Positions 12,906-54,034 of a stretch of 64,000 bases of DNA are shown piece by piece (the first letter of the stretch is position 1; every line of letters begins with the position of its first letter). The translations under genes were made by a program, and so were the position numbers. Under the pieces are notes generated by a model. The model had not been told where the DNA came from and did no database searches. It was given only the letters and a program-made list of their open reading frames with translations. Source of the stretch: Lates calcarifer (lineage: Eukaryota > Chordata > Actinopteri > Centropomidae); NCBI RefSeq assembly GCF_001640805.2, contig NC_066848.1, positions 21,437,988 through 21,501,987 on the forward strand. Reading direction: 5' to 3'.

Positions 12906-13545
12906 ATACATTTTTACAACTTTTAAATGTACTTTTCTTACTTTGGTGGTATCAAAATATTTGTTATTTTTATACTAAGTTAATTTCCAAATGATATTTT
13001 CAAAGTGAATATTCCAATAGTGCTTAGCAGAAAGAGTATTTTATATAGACATTAATTTACATAATGTCTATATAATAACATTTACAGTGCAATTGAGTGT
13101 TTTACGTCAGTATTTGCATCAAATATTATTGAAAAACTCAAGTAAGTGGCCTTTTTTGTTTGACTATTGTGATGCCATTTTCAGTCATTTCAGTCAGCCA
13201 ATTCTTTCAGCCAATTTTCATAAAACAGATGCATTCTTAGAAAAAATATATTTCATACTTTTATGTTATTGTCATATACAACTCCAGTCTCGTTTTTGTT
13301 TATTTGATTTGTTTTGTTTTATTATTATTATTATTATTTATTTATTTTTTGGTGTTGAATGGTTTGTGGTAAGTGCTCACTCCTTGTGACTTGACGGTCA
13401 AGGAGTTCCAGTAAGATGCTTCTGGTGATCCCTGTTGAGTTTCTATTATCCTTCCTGCATCCACCATCCATTATTTGTACCTAAGTGCTCCCTTGGACAC
13501 ACTACAGCCCCCTCTCTCTATCCCTCCCCTCTCTGAGAGATACTG
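12906..13545. other. intergenic, AT-rich
   Basis: It contains a short (ATT)n tract near 13320-13340. No gene was recognised. Confidence 0.5.
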
Positions 13546-13682
13546 GGATCTGTGTAGGAGGGTTGTTTAGAGTTCAAATGAAGATATCAGTCCGTGTGGC
13601 TGGGCGAGTGGAGTTTAAAAGATATGAGTGTTTAACAGGGAAGAAGGGGATCACAAAAATATGGGATCCATTCTCTTTGTAG
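13546..13682 (+). pseudogene. possible immunoglobulin V-like exon relic (CD300/pIgR-like)
   Basis: The plus frame reads ...FRVQMKISVRVAGRVEF then KRYECLTGKKGITKIWD and stops at 13680-13682. The 'G-V-V-F/ISV..GRVEF..YxC' pattern is reminiscent of the first strands of fish CMRF35/CD300-like Ig domains. No signal-peptide exon or downstream Ig exon joins it cleanly. The resemblance is weak and from memory. Confidence 0.2.
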
Positions 13683-13689
13683 CCTGACC

Positions 13690-15480
13690 CATACTAGAGA
13701 CCAAGGATATTTCATGATGTTATGGAATTGCAGCACTAAATCACCGGGGTGCCCCTGCAGTGGGAGCCAACATGTCAGTGATCAGCAGGTCACAGTCACA
13801 GCTTTGATACTCTGATTTATTGGGGCTTTAATCACCCAGCATCCATCAGCAGACACAATAGGAGACCTGATGATGGAGAGGTTTTTAAATTAAAATGTAA
13901 TGAGTGAATTTCATGCCATGTGCAGTTTATCTATTTTATAGTCGATCCAGCATACAATTTGCAGTTGATCTTTAGACAGTCCTGTTGGCCTGTGGGAAGT
14001 ATGGACTACAGCTATGTGTTTAAGAAATCATTATGTTGAGATTACATCTCTGTCATGGGATGCATTTACAGTACATGCTTCTAGGTCATGTTAATCAGGT
14101 CAGATGATTCTAAACTGACATTCTGAATTCTACCACAAGCCAAGACGCTCTACTATTTATGTTCTTTATGTACACACATCTCACACTCTTCAACTTAGTC
14201 ATGTAATTCAAGCAGTCAGCAAGTGAATTGTGTATGTGTGGAGAGTCTGCAGAGTCCTAGAGAGAGTTAAGTCCTGGATCTTCGTGCAGCAGCTGTCTGA
14301 GCTGAATAGCTCATGTCGGCATCCAGGTGGCCACTGATTTGACTTTTGCTCGTTATCCCAGGCCCTGACAAGTTAAGCAGAATCAAACTGACCCCTCAGA
14401 TAAACCTGACAGATTCTCACAAGCATGGATTAAAGAAGTAATGTGACATCCATCAGCTGCACAGATAGGGACAGAATCCCTGCTGTGGGACATGATATCT
14501 CTCTGTAGTTGTTGACCTGACCACAGAGTTTGTACAGGTGTGATGTGACCTGCCCGTTTGCCTTGTTTGGACAGTGCATACATACAGACAGCTGAGGTGA
14601 GTGGTAGTGTGGCATGCCATTTACTGATCATGTAGAGTAGGTAGAGGGATTTTCTAACATGAAGAGCAAGGCAGAGAGAGAACTTTCACACCTTTGAGTA
14701 CATCAGAGAAGATATGTAGGCCTATATGTATGTAATGTATTGGTATGAAGCATAATCTAACAGGACACTGTGATGAGGAAGGGGTGTCTGTTGAATCCAA
14801 GAGGGAAACACTGAAGAGGAAGTTTAACTGAAATCCTTTCACTGGTTTGTATCCACTGAATGAGACATTGCGATGTGTCTAAAAAAGTATTTGTACTTGA
14901 CACATTAAATAATGCACTTGTTAATTTCAATGTGAACTTTTTTGTGTATTCTTTATGAGTGAAAATATTATTTTGACCATATTCATTTCACTTTTCTTAC
15001 ATATGTTGAAAGTCACACCTGTCATCTGTTGACTAAATCAAAATGCACATACTAGCTGTTCAGCAGATTGAGATACCCAGGTTGTCATCACATTTGTCTA
15101 TGATCAACCAATGTTGGGTTTAGTATAATGCCATTGCTGAACATAATTTATTAATTCAGTTTTTGCAGAATATTATGTTAATGCTCTGCTGGCTAACCCA
15201 CAATTGATTATGGAATGCAGCATGCTTTGTATATACCTTTGGCATTTTACATACCTGACTGTCAGGTATTAAGGGTAAACTCCCAGTTTACAGCTACAGT
15301 TTGGAACATAGTGACCATGAATACTGTGGTCCATGAAAGCTGCTGGAACTTGTCTGACTTAAGCAAAACTCCAACACACTTTCCTTTGGTTAATCTAAAC
15401 ACTTTACGTCTTGTAAAGGGAATTATTATTTTTGCTATTAACATGCAATCATTATCACAGTACAGTATAATTATTATGCA
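13690..15480. other. intergenic, nothing recognised
   Basis: Short ORFs only (for example 14383-14631 and 14654-14842 on the minus strand). None shows a recognisable motif. Confidence 0.5.
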
Positions 15481-15499
15481 TATTGGCCAAACCCAGATG

Positions 15500-15678
15500 T
15501 GAAAGCCAGGGACATACAACAAGGAGGAACATGCAAACTCCTCACAGAGAGGACCAGGACCATGTCCTATCTGGATAACTGCTTCAGCTCCATGTGGTTG
15601 TTGATGATTTCACATGATGCTGGATCATATTTATGTGGAGCTGTTGACAAAGAAACAAGTCAGTTATTTGATTTGTAA
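15500..15678 (+). pseudogene. possible immunoglobulin V-like exon relic with a DAGSYLCGA motif
   Basis: One plus frame reads M-S-Y-L-D-N-C-F-S-S-M-W-L-L-M, then ISHDAGSYLCGAVDKETSQ, and stops soon after. D-A-G-x-Y-x-C-G is the classic F-strand motif before the second cysteine of V-type Ig domains, and the 'CGA/CGV' ending fits CD300/pIgR-like fish receptors. The upstream part needs frame changes, so this is a relic at best. Confidence 0.3.
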
Positions 15679-15679
15679 A

Positions 15680-18060
15680 ATATAAAACACATTATTGATG
15701 TTTTTCATATTTGGATAAACAAAAATACCCCATATATTCATGTGCTGCACATTAAAGGTAGAACTACTTAGTTCTGCTTGAAGAAGCATGAAAAAGTCAG
15801 TGTTATCTGTAAGACAGACATGATTTAACCCAATCTGGGGGTTATTACTTTAATGGAAACCTAATTAATCTCCCTAGGATGACTGGAAATGTGGGAAACC
15901 AAACATCTGTTGTGTGTACTGCACACTGTGCACATCTGGTCCTGACTGACTGATGATCTGATAAATGATCCAGCTGCTCCCTCTTGTGGTCACTGCAGGG
16001 AGTCTGCAGACAGCCTCCAGCGCAGAATGTGGTTTGACCTCTTGACCTCTGTAGAGAAAACAAACGAGATCTCCCAGTGAACCCCACACATCAGCCACAG
16101 CAAGTTAGTGTTTTCAACTCTCTTTATTAAGTAAACTCTACACTTTTTGTATTGCTTTTATCTTTTTATTTTATCTTTTCACTCTAAATTAAAACCTTTT
16201 GCAATCAGCACATATAGAACTTTTCGATCAAGCTACACTTGTTGAGGAATACAAAAATATCACAGTACATTTTCTACTAAGTCACCTTCACCTGTGAGGT
16301 CCAGAGCCAATCAGAGAGGAAGGTTCAGAACCACAGCAGCTGCCTGGACAGAGATGGAACATCAACATGTCTTAAAGTAACAGCACCATGGTCTATGAGC
16401 TACCCACACCAAAGAAAGGGGCCACTCAAAGACACTCATGTGTTGGATTCTGACAGGTCCAGGTCAGTGTTTGGACTCATGCCATCACAAAACTCAGCAA
16501 AGCAGGGCTTTCCAGAGCCAAATCACTGTATCTCATTTAAAAACATTAACACATATTCAGTTTTGAAGTGTGAACTTTAAAGAAGATGGCTGAAAAATGA
16601 GACACAGCCATAATATGTACGACAGCTTTACATGCTTCCCACTGACAACATACATTTGCCAAACCAAATGCTTAGACCTCAATTTTTTCTCCCTTGTAAT
16701 CCAAACCATGAAGCCTGACTGTCAGCTGTGTGAGTTCTTCAAGTTTCTTTTCTGTAGTCAGAATGGTTTTGTTACTGCCCCTTTTGACCAATTGGGCACT
16801 TGGTTTTACAAGAAGGAGAACTTGGAAAGACAAGGATGAGGACTAACTGATTAGTTTGGCAGATGTAGGACTGGTCAACTTCACCACATCCAAGAAAGAG
16901 CAGTGTACAGCTGCTTACCTACACTTTCAAAGGGAAGTGTCTGGAACTGTTTTCCACACCAGCTACTGCTATCTGTGCAGCTGAACTACTCAGTCGTGTG
17001 AAAGCAGAAATGGATGGCTAAGTAAGGAATCTGAACAGGAATTACCCATCATAAAAAACTGGTGGCACTGGTTTGCTTTCTTGCCACGTAAACTCATTCA
17101 CTGATGACTTGATGTTAATTAGAAGTTTGTTAGCGGTTTTGTTTTAGCTGAGATTTTGTACAGTTGTGATGTTACGACAGCATGACAGCACGACAGCACG
17201 ACAGCTGACTGAATGTGACAAACTTGCCATTTTGTTAAATGTCAAGAAATCTTTTGTAGAAAACATGTTTATATTTAGCAAAAAAATATTGAAAAATGTT
17301 TTGAGATTGATACTGAAAATGTGTGGAGCCCCTCATGGGACATGAGGAAAAACCTTTCTTCCACAACCACCAGATAGACTGTGGTGAGCACCAGAATCTA
17401 CTTGGGGAAAAAAGAAATGTTATCAGTGATGTTGCTTTTAAGGAGCTCCGGAAAAAATAGATATCATCAAAAAATTTTAAATGATAATCTATCTACTGAC
17501 AAGTCATAACAAAAGCCTGATCCAAATATTCTAACACTGAGTAAGAGTGAACCTAGAGAAGCCCTTAGGTGCCCTGCTTGGCCCAGTAGTGGTTAGGTGG
17601 CCTCTGGTTTTGGTCTTGAGCTGTGTTCATGTCACTCCTCAAGCAGGAAGAAATGTAAATATGGATCCCACACAACAACAGCATCTTTAACATTCTCTCA
17701 TTCTCTTCCCATTCCTCTCTGCATACATATCATATTCTATACAAAGTATCAAAAAAGATTAAACAAAATACTGAAAAATCCTCACCCGTACTGACAATAT
17801 AATTTCTCATATTAAACCTATTTTCCTTGCAAATCTTCCACTTTTTCCCATACTGCAAAGATTCAGATCCATAGTGACAAGTTTTTAGTGAATGAGGCCT
17901 CACAGCACCTACCACTCTGGACAGGAATGTTGCAGCATGAAAATGCTCACACTTAGTGGTTTCATTCAAAACAAAACTAAACTACAAAACACTGGAAATG
18001 AGGTGAGGATGGAGGGTGAGAGATGTCTTCAGTTTAGGGAAATGGAAAAGACGAGTTAGA
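15680..18060. other. intergenic, nothing firmly recognised
   Basis: No supported exon was found. Short ORFs at 15845-16098, 16395-16580 and 17597-17794 have no recognisable domain. A short 'catgacagcacgacagcacgacag' type direct repeat lies near 17180-17205. Confidence 0.45.
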
Positions 18061-18064
18061 TGCA

Positions 18065-18439
18065 GAAAGGAAAGAGTACACTTTAATTCCACAGTTACAC
18101 AAACATGAACCATGATAAAACGAGTGAGGAGTCAGTCAAGAACAGAGGAGAGCAGGGAAGTGACCTGGCTGCTCCTCTGAGCTCTGGGTGGACAAACACC
18201 CATAAAAAAGGACGTCTCTGTGGGTCGGGGGTAGGGGAGCTGATTGTACTGCCTGTGTGCTGTGTGCGGACTCCACACCGCAGAGAGCAGGCTCCCCGAC
18301 AGAACCAGACAGCATGAATGTGGCTGGCTCAGTGCAGTGGCAGTAGCAATGCTGGAGGCTGAGTGGGTGCTGAAAAGGACTCCTCAAGCTTGGCCCAGGC
18401 CCAGGCCCAGGCCAAGGCTATCCTTGCTCAGCGTGCTAC
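18065..18439 (-). other. zswim8: zswim8 3' UTR with ATTAAA polyadenylation signal
   Basis: Downstream of the zswim8 stop (18442-18440) the minus strand has no coding potential. A common variant polyadenylation signal ATTAAA lies at 18087-18082, so the mRNA likely ends near 18060. The UTR holds a short GGCCTG-type hexamer repeat at about 18393-18416. Confidence 0.6.
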
Positions 18440-49335
<30,896 letters not shown>

Positions 49336-49336
<1 letters not shown>

Positions 49337-49341
49337 TACAT
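49336..49341 (-). promoter_or_regulatory. zswim8: start-stop uORF (ATGTAA) overlapping the zswim8 start codon
   Basis: On the minus strand the bases before the initiation codon read ATG-TAA, and the last A of TAA is the first A of the main ATG (ATGTAATGG). It is a minimal start-stop uORF in weak context (T at -3), while the main ATG has G at -3 and G at +4. Such elements can hold ribosomes or allow re-initiation; an effect here is inference. Confidence 0.55.
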
Positions 49342-50900
49342 CCACTTTTCAACTGCTTCGGAGTCCAGAGAACTGAGACTTCGGGCCACGGCCTTACTTC
49401 AGAAGAAATAAAGTGGAAACCCGGCGAACAGAGTCCAACACTCGGGGAGAATCAAGAGTCTCAAGACTGGGGGAGGGGAGGCCACTGGCAACCAAAACAC
49501 AGCTGAGAGGCTTACTGTTGGGCCCTCAAACACAGCTACATAATACAAACTCTGACAAGGAGGTGGTCTCCTTCAAATACTCTGTAGAGGGATATTCATA
49601 ACAAGGCTACAATGATCGAAAGTCTACACGTATATTCTCCTGTGGCTTAGATGGGGTTGTTATATACTCAAATAAATCGACTAGCTATTTAGATCGATTT
49701 AACAACCCACTCCATGCTGCCGGGCTCAACCGCGGCTTTGAACAGAGGGTCCGACCTGCACTACTACTGCAGCTAAGAGTACAAACCAACCAAACTCACC
49801 AGCTAAGGACTGTTACTGTCAAACAGACTAAAAGTGCAGCATGTAAAACTGAAATTTTCTCCCTGCGGTGCAGCGAAGAACGCGAAGACAGCCCACTGGC
49901 TCGGGGTAGCGATGTGATTAAATCTTTAAGAAGTCATGAAGTTGTTTTCCTTCATCTCTACGTTCTACTCTTTTCAGCCAATCAGCTGGACTTCACTGGA
50001 TATACAGATTATCTATTGTAGCATTACACCAGCCATGGAAGTCTTTAATCTCTCTCACAGCAAAAACATTTACAACGACGCCAGGTCAAAAACAGATGTA
50101 CCGTTGGTACTGCCAAATGTCTTCATTGTTCTACATTTACTGTGCTAGTGGTAATGTTATTATTCTGGACTGCTAATGCAAATAATATTTAGCCGAGGTT
50201 AGCTGAGCTAACTGTGCTAATAACTGCACACTGAGATTACACAAACAGCTGTCATCCACTGGACACTACTACACTGAAGATAAATTTCGTTTTCAATCCA
50301 AAGCCAGGCTTGTTCGGTCCGGTTTACCTTCGGTCTGCTTCGGTCCTACTACCTGACGTTAGCTATGTGTGCTAGCAGCAGAAAGCTAACCCCGAATCGG
50401 CTAACTTCAGCTAGCTTGAATAGCTGTTTGTTTACATTTACTGGAGATGCAAAACGCCTTTCGCACTGTAAGGACTACATGCTTATTTACATCGCCTATC
50501 TTCAGAACGTTTGCATTTTCCTCCCTCGGTTACATACGGTTTTTATTTCGATATTAATGCCCGCTCCTGGCTCAATGTTTTCGGTTCTTTGTACTGGAGT
50601 CTTGTGTCTGACGTTAAAAGTGGGTATATTCCTCCGTCAGCTCTGGTGCGGAAATCCTGAGCAGTCCTGCAGATATTTTCCTTTCCGACTGACACCGGTT
50701 GTCTTGGCGTCTAACACTCGTCTCTACCTCCAAAAGACACCGGGATCCCCGGATGATATCTCGTATCCTTCTCTCCCAGGCTCTATCGAGTGTACCAGTC
50801 TGCCGGGGGAAGATGGCTCACCTCTCTTGCAGCTCCTCCCCCATCAGCTGATCACAGCTTCCGGCTGCCAGCTCCACACAGGCAGCACCAGAGATGCTTC
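49342..50900 (-). promoter_or_regulatory. zswim8: zswim8 leader and promoter region
   Basis: CpG-rich blocks at 49250-49500, 49700-49920 and 50300-50830 stand out from AT-rich flanks. A YY1-type AAGATGGC occurs on the plus strand at about 50809-50816. No TATA box is obvious, so an initiation zone is likelier than a sharp site. The open plus frame 50365-50955 (196 codons) shows no recognisable domain and is regarded as chance. Confidence 0.5.
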
Positions 50901-50959
50901 TCAGCTTCTCAAGAAAAGATTGCAGGTGTCAGTGTGTTTATTTAAATTGCCATAATCCG

Positions 50960-51423
50960 CCAGATCCAACCTGGCCATAAAAATCCCGATTGTCTTTGGC
51001 AACTTGATGTTAAATGGATTCCTGTGAAATACAACGAAAGTGGAGTTTCTATTAGGCTACTTACTGGCACACTACGTACCCTGTACTAATTGTCAAATAG
51101 GCCATCATTTATAAAATAAACGTTAGAATCAAAAGTAAAAATATAACTAAGTAGGCTATGAGTACATTACATTAGTCGATTGTTATTATGGATGTGTTAA
51201 AATTTAATAAGTAATTTTTATGTGGCTCGACTTTAAAAAAAAAACAAAAACTTTTACTACACTGTTAATAATATGTAATATGTAACATGTCCACATCCTA
51301 GCATTTAGGCATTCAGTACAACTGGAGTCCATCTTTGCAGTCCACCTTGACTTGCTGTTTTGCTATCATTTGTGCCATTGTTTTAGTCTCAGTCCATTGA
51401 CTTTCAGTCGACGAAAGCCCTTT
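50960..51423. other. intergenic, nothing recognised apart from a 'ttttagtc' scrap
   Basis: 51380-51420 has 'ttttagtctcagtccattga' and 'cagtcgacgaaag', a piece of the TTTTAGTC-type repeat also seen near 2600. Confidence 0.45.
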
Positions 51424-52043
51424 CGTTACATCAGGGCCGGTTTTTGCTATGGGTAATGTGGGCGACCGCCCAGGGCGCAATCTATGTGAGGGCGCACGAG
51501 CACCCTCAAACAAACAAACAAACAAACAAACAAACAAACAAACAAAAACCTAAACTCAAAACAAAGCTCGCCAGTTTTCTAGACTACCACTCATTTCCAT
51601 GTCAAGTTAGTGTAGTGGGCGCTGGGGCCCTCATTGTCACGTCAACTTGCTGCTGAGAGTCATACAGGTTGTGTGTGTCCGAAGAGGCAAGGGGGAGGGG
51701 GGCGGGGGACAGACTGATGCCAGGCCACACAACACAAACTGCTTCCAGCTTATTTAAGATTATATATAGAGTTGCTTTTTTTTTTGCTTTCTTCGGGGAT
51801 TTTTCAAGCATGTGTAATTTATATACACTATTTAATTTACTGATCTTGTTTTTCTTTGTTCTAGTTATGTTTTTGTATTTAAGATTATATGTAATAAAAT
51901 AATACAAATAATATAATATATTGTTGTGTTGGTGGAGGGGTTTGGGGGTAAGTCCTTTTTTTGTGGGGCGGATGGGGGGGGCGGCAGGCAAGGGATGGTT
52001 CGCCCAGGGCGCAAATCTAGCCAGGACCGCCTCTGCGTTACAT
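51424..52043. mobile_element. hAT-type MITE with perfect 8-bp target site duplication
   Basis: The element spans 51432-52035 (604 bp). It is flanked by identical 8-mers CGTTACAT at 51424-51431 and 52036-52043. It begins CAGGGCCGGTTTTTGC and its right end read inward begins CAGAGGCGGTCCTGGC. Internally it has matching 'gcccagggcgcaa' phrases near both ends, an (AAAC)n tract at about 51505-51545 and T- and G-rich runs. No transposase is present, so it depends on a hAT enzyme in trans. Family assignment rests on the 8-bp duplication and the CAG-type ends. Confidence 0.8.
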
Positions 52044-52495
52044 AAATCACATCATATTATGAAAATGTTGTTGTTATAACAAGATATTTTCACGCTATTA
52101 CGAGACATAAACGCATCGCGTTATAACGGCGAGGTGGATGACATAGTGATAAATATACATACAAAGAGGATTTTTTTAAATGCATGGGGCTGAACAGAAG
52201 GAAGATTCCGGCCTAGTTCCATACTGGATTTGGTCCAAGATCGGGCCAACTTGAGCCATATCTGATCCAGTGCGGATCTGGACCGGATCATCACAACATC
52301 ACATAAATCCGCGCTGGTATCGCCCCATTGTGCCCTTGAAGGAGGATCCGGCTACTACTTGGGATTTCATGCGAAATTGTGCACATTTGACTTAATTCGT
52401 GCACATGAGATAGTAGAAGTAAATAAAGAGAGAGCAATGACAACAGACAGGCTTTCTTTCCGAAGAATGAAGTGCAGGACACCTATCTGTGTTAT
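52044..52495. other. intergenic, nothing recognised
   Basis: Contains 'ggatctggaccggatcatca'-like phrases but no supported feature. Confidence 0.4.
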
Positions 52496-52497
52496 TA

Positions 52498-52600
52498 GGG
52501 CCCGAGCAACGAGTTGCGTGGGCCCAACGGGGCCATGCAACGAGTTGCAAGGACCCTCTTGTTTTCGGTCTGTTTATTATTATTATTATTATTATTATTA
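52498..52600 (+). mobile_element. copy A head and interrupted (TTA)n tract
   Basis: The head ends 'gttttcggtctgttta', followed by about ten TTA units. Copies B (with C inside), D and E are inserted before the body of A resumes near 61553. The diagnostic 'ggtctg' is shared only with copy E. Confidence 0.75.
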
Positions 52601-52688
52601 GGGCCCGAGCAACGAGTTGCGTGGGCCCAACGGGGCCATGCAACGAGTTGCAAGGACCCTCTTGTTTTCGTTCGGTTTATTATTATTA
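52601..52688 (+). mobile_element. copy B head, interrupted by copy C
   Basis: The head ends 'gttttcgttcggttta', followed by a short (TTA)n tract and the head of C. B resumes near 54035. Confidence 0.75.
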
Positions 52689-54034
52689 GGGCCCGAGCAA
52701 CGAGTTGCGTGGGCCCAACGGGGCCATGCAACGAGTTGCAAGGACCCTCTTGTTTTCGTTCGGTTTATTATTATTATTATTATTATTATTTTTTTTCTTC
52801 TTTTTCCGCCTCTTTGATCGCCTTTTTGAGGGCCTTAAAATGCGTCAAAACTCCTGAAAATTTGCAGACGCGTCAGGCACGGCGAAAAATTTAAGAATTT
52901 AGGGGTCTTGAGCATGGGTGTGGCAAAATGGCCTCGGTAGCGCCACCTACATTTTTAACGGAACAGCCCCTCAAGCCCGTTGCGCCTAAAAATCTGAAAA
53001 TCTGCACACATATGTAACATCCCATGACGCACCAAAAAGTCTCTTGGAGCCATATTCTAAACCCAACAGAAAGTATTTTTATTTTGACCGGAAGGTGAAA
53101 AAATTGTGTGTTTTTGGCCATTTCCAGGGGTCGCTTGAACGCGAACTAGTCCTAGACGCATTATCCGATTGACTTCAAAATTTGATAATTTGTTCTTAAG
53201 ACATAGACGAAGTTAAATTGCAAAAGTTTCGGACTTTTCATTGAAGGGCGTGGAAGTTATGGCCCCTCAAAGTTCGATCACTCGCCACAAAACAGGAAGT
53301 TGCTTTAAATTTGCTATATTTCGGCCATACTTTGTCCAAACTGCATCAAACTTTACAGGATTGTTAATGGTACCTATCTGCACACATCCATATGTCAATA
53401 TTCATACAATTGTTGTAGCACCACCTATTTATAGCAGGAAATGACATATTTTATAGTGTGATGTCCAGTTTCTAGACGGGTGACCAGATTCACTTCAAAT
53501 GTTGTCAGGACAGACTTAAGGATTTTTGGAAGACTGGCTCCGAAAATTGTGAGTTTGGGTCGAAGCGTGTGCCGGTTCTGGCCCGTCAAAGTTCGGAAAC
53601 CCAACTTCCTGTTTGAAACCTCAGATTTTGGGGTAACTTCCTGTTGCGACTCTCTACTTTATCCTACAGATGGAGCCATTGTATTACTCTTTGATGGGTT
53701 TTTGGAAGGGGGTCTCTGTGTGTGTGTGTCTGTGTGTGTCTGAGGGGGGAGGGGAAGAGGAGTTGATTGTGTCTGTGAGAAGCTGCCACAGGGAGGTTAC
53801 AGTCAATAGAGCCATGAGCTGTCACAGATGATGAGCTCTGAATAATATTATCACAGAAAATAATTAGCATAAAAGCTTTTATTTAAAATTTTTACATCTG
53901 GGAAGTGTGAACTGTTACGCCAGCGTGTGCCCTGCGACCTGCGTTGACCCCGCGGTTGCCGGGGTCCCGCGGTCGCCGTTCCCCCGACGGACGCCGGGTG
54001 CGAGGGCCCGTTCAACGCTGCTCGCAGCTTTAAT
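52689..54034 (+). mobile_element. copy C, complete short form (about 1.35 kb)
   Basis: Head, (TTA)n, body, a single (GT)n-G-rich module (about 53715-53760), then directly the 'gagctgtcacagatgatgag' block and the GC-rich tail. It lacks the 1.0-1.3 kb internal segment of the other copies. Small frames such as the one that starts MKGVEVMAPQSSITRH (53241-53444) recur in every copy and are repeat sequence. Confidence 0.8.

Noticed and set aside
49337..49345. Upstream GTG extension of zswim8 (adding three residues)
   Set aside because: The ATG at 49336 gives the conserved vertebrate N-terminus MELMFAEWEDG in strong context.
50365..50955. 196-codon plus-strand ORF upstream of zswim8
   Set aside because: No recognisable domain, composition of a CpG-rich leader, no splice or start evidence; it is most likely antisense to the zswim8 leader.
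52498..52700. Repeats with spacing that could suggest a CRISPR array or telomere-like TTAGGG
   Set aside because: The three units are heads of nested transposon copies separated by (TTA)n, and TTAGGG occurs only where (TTA)n meets GGGCCC.
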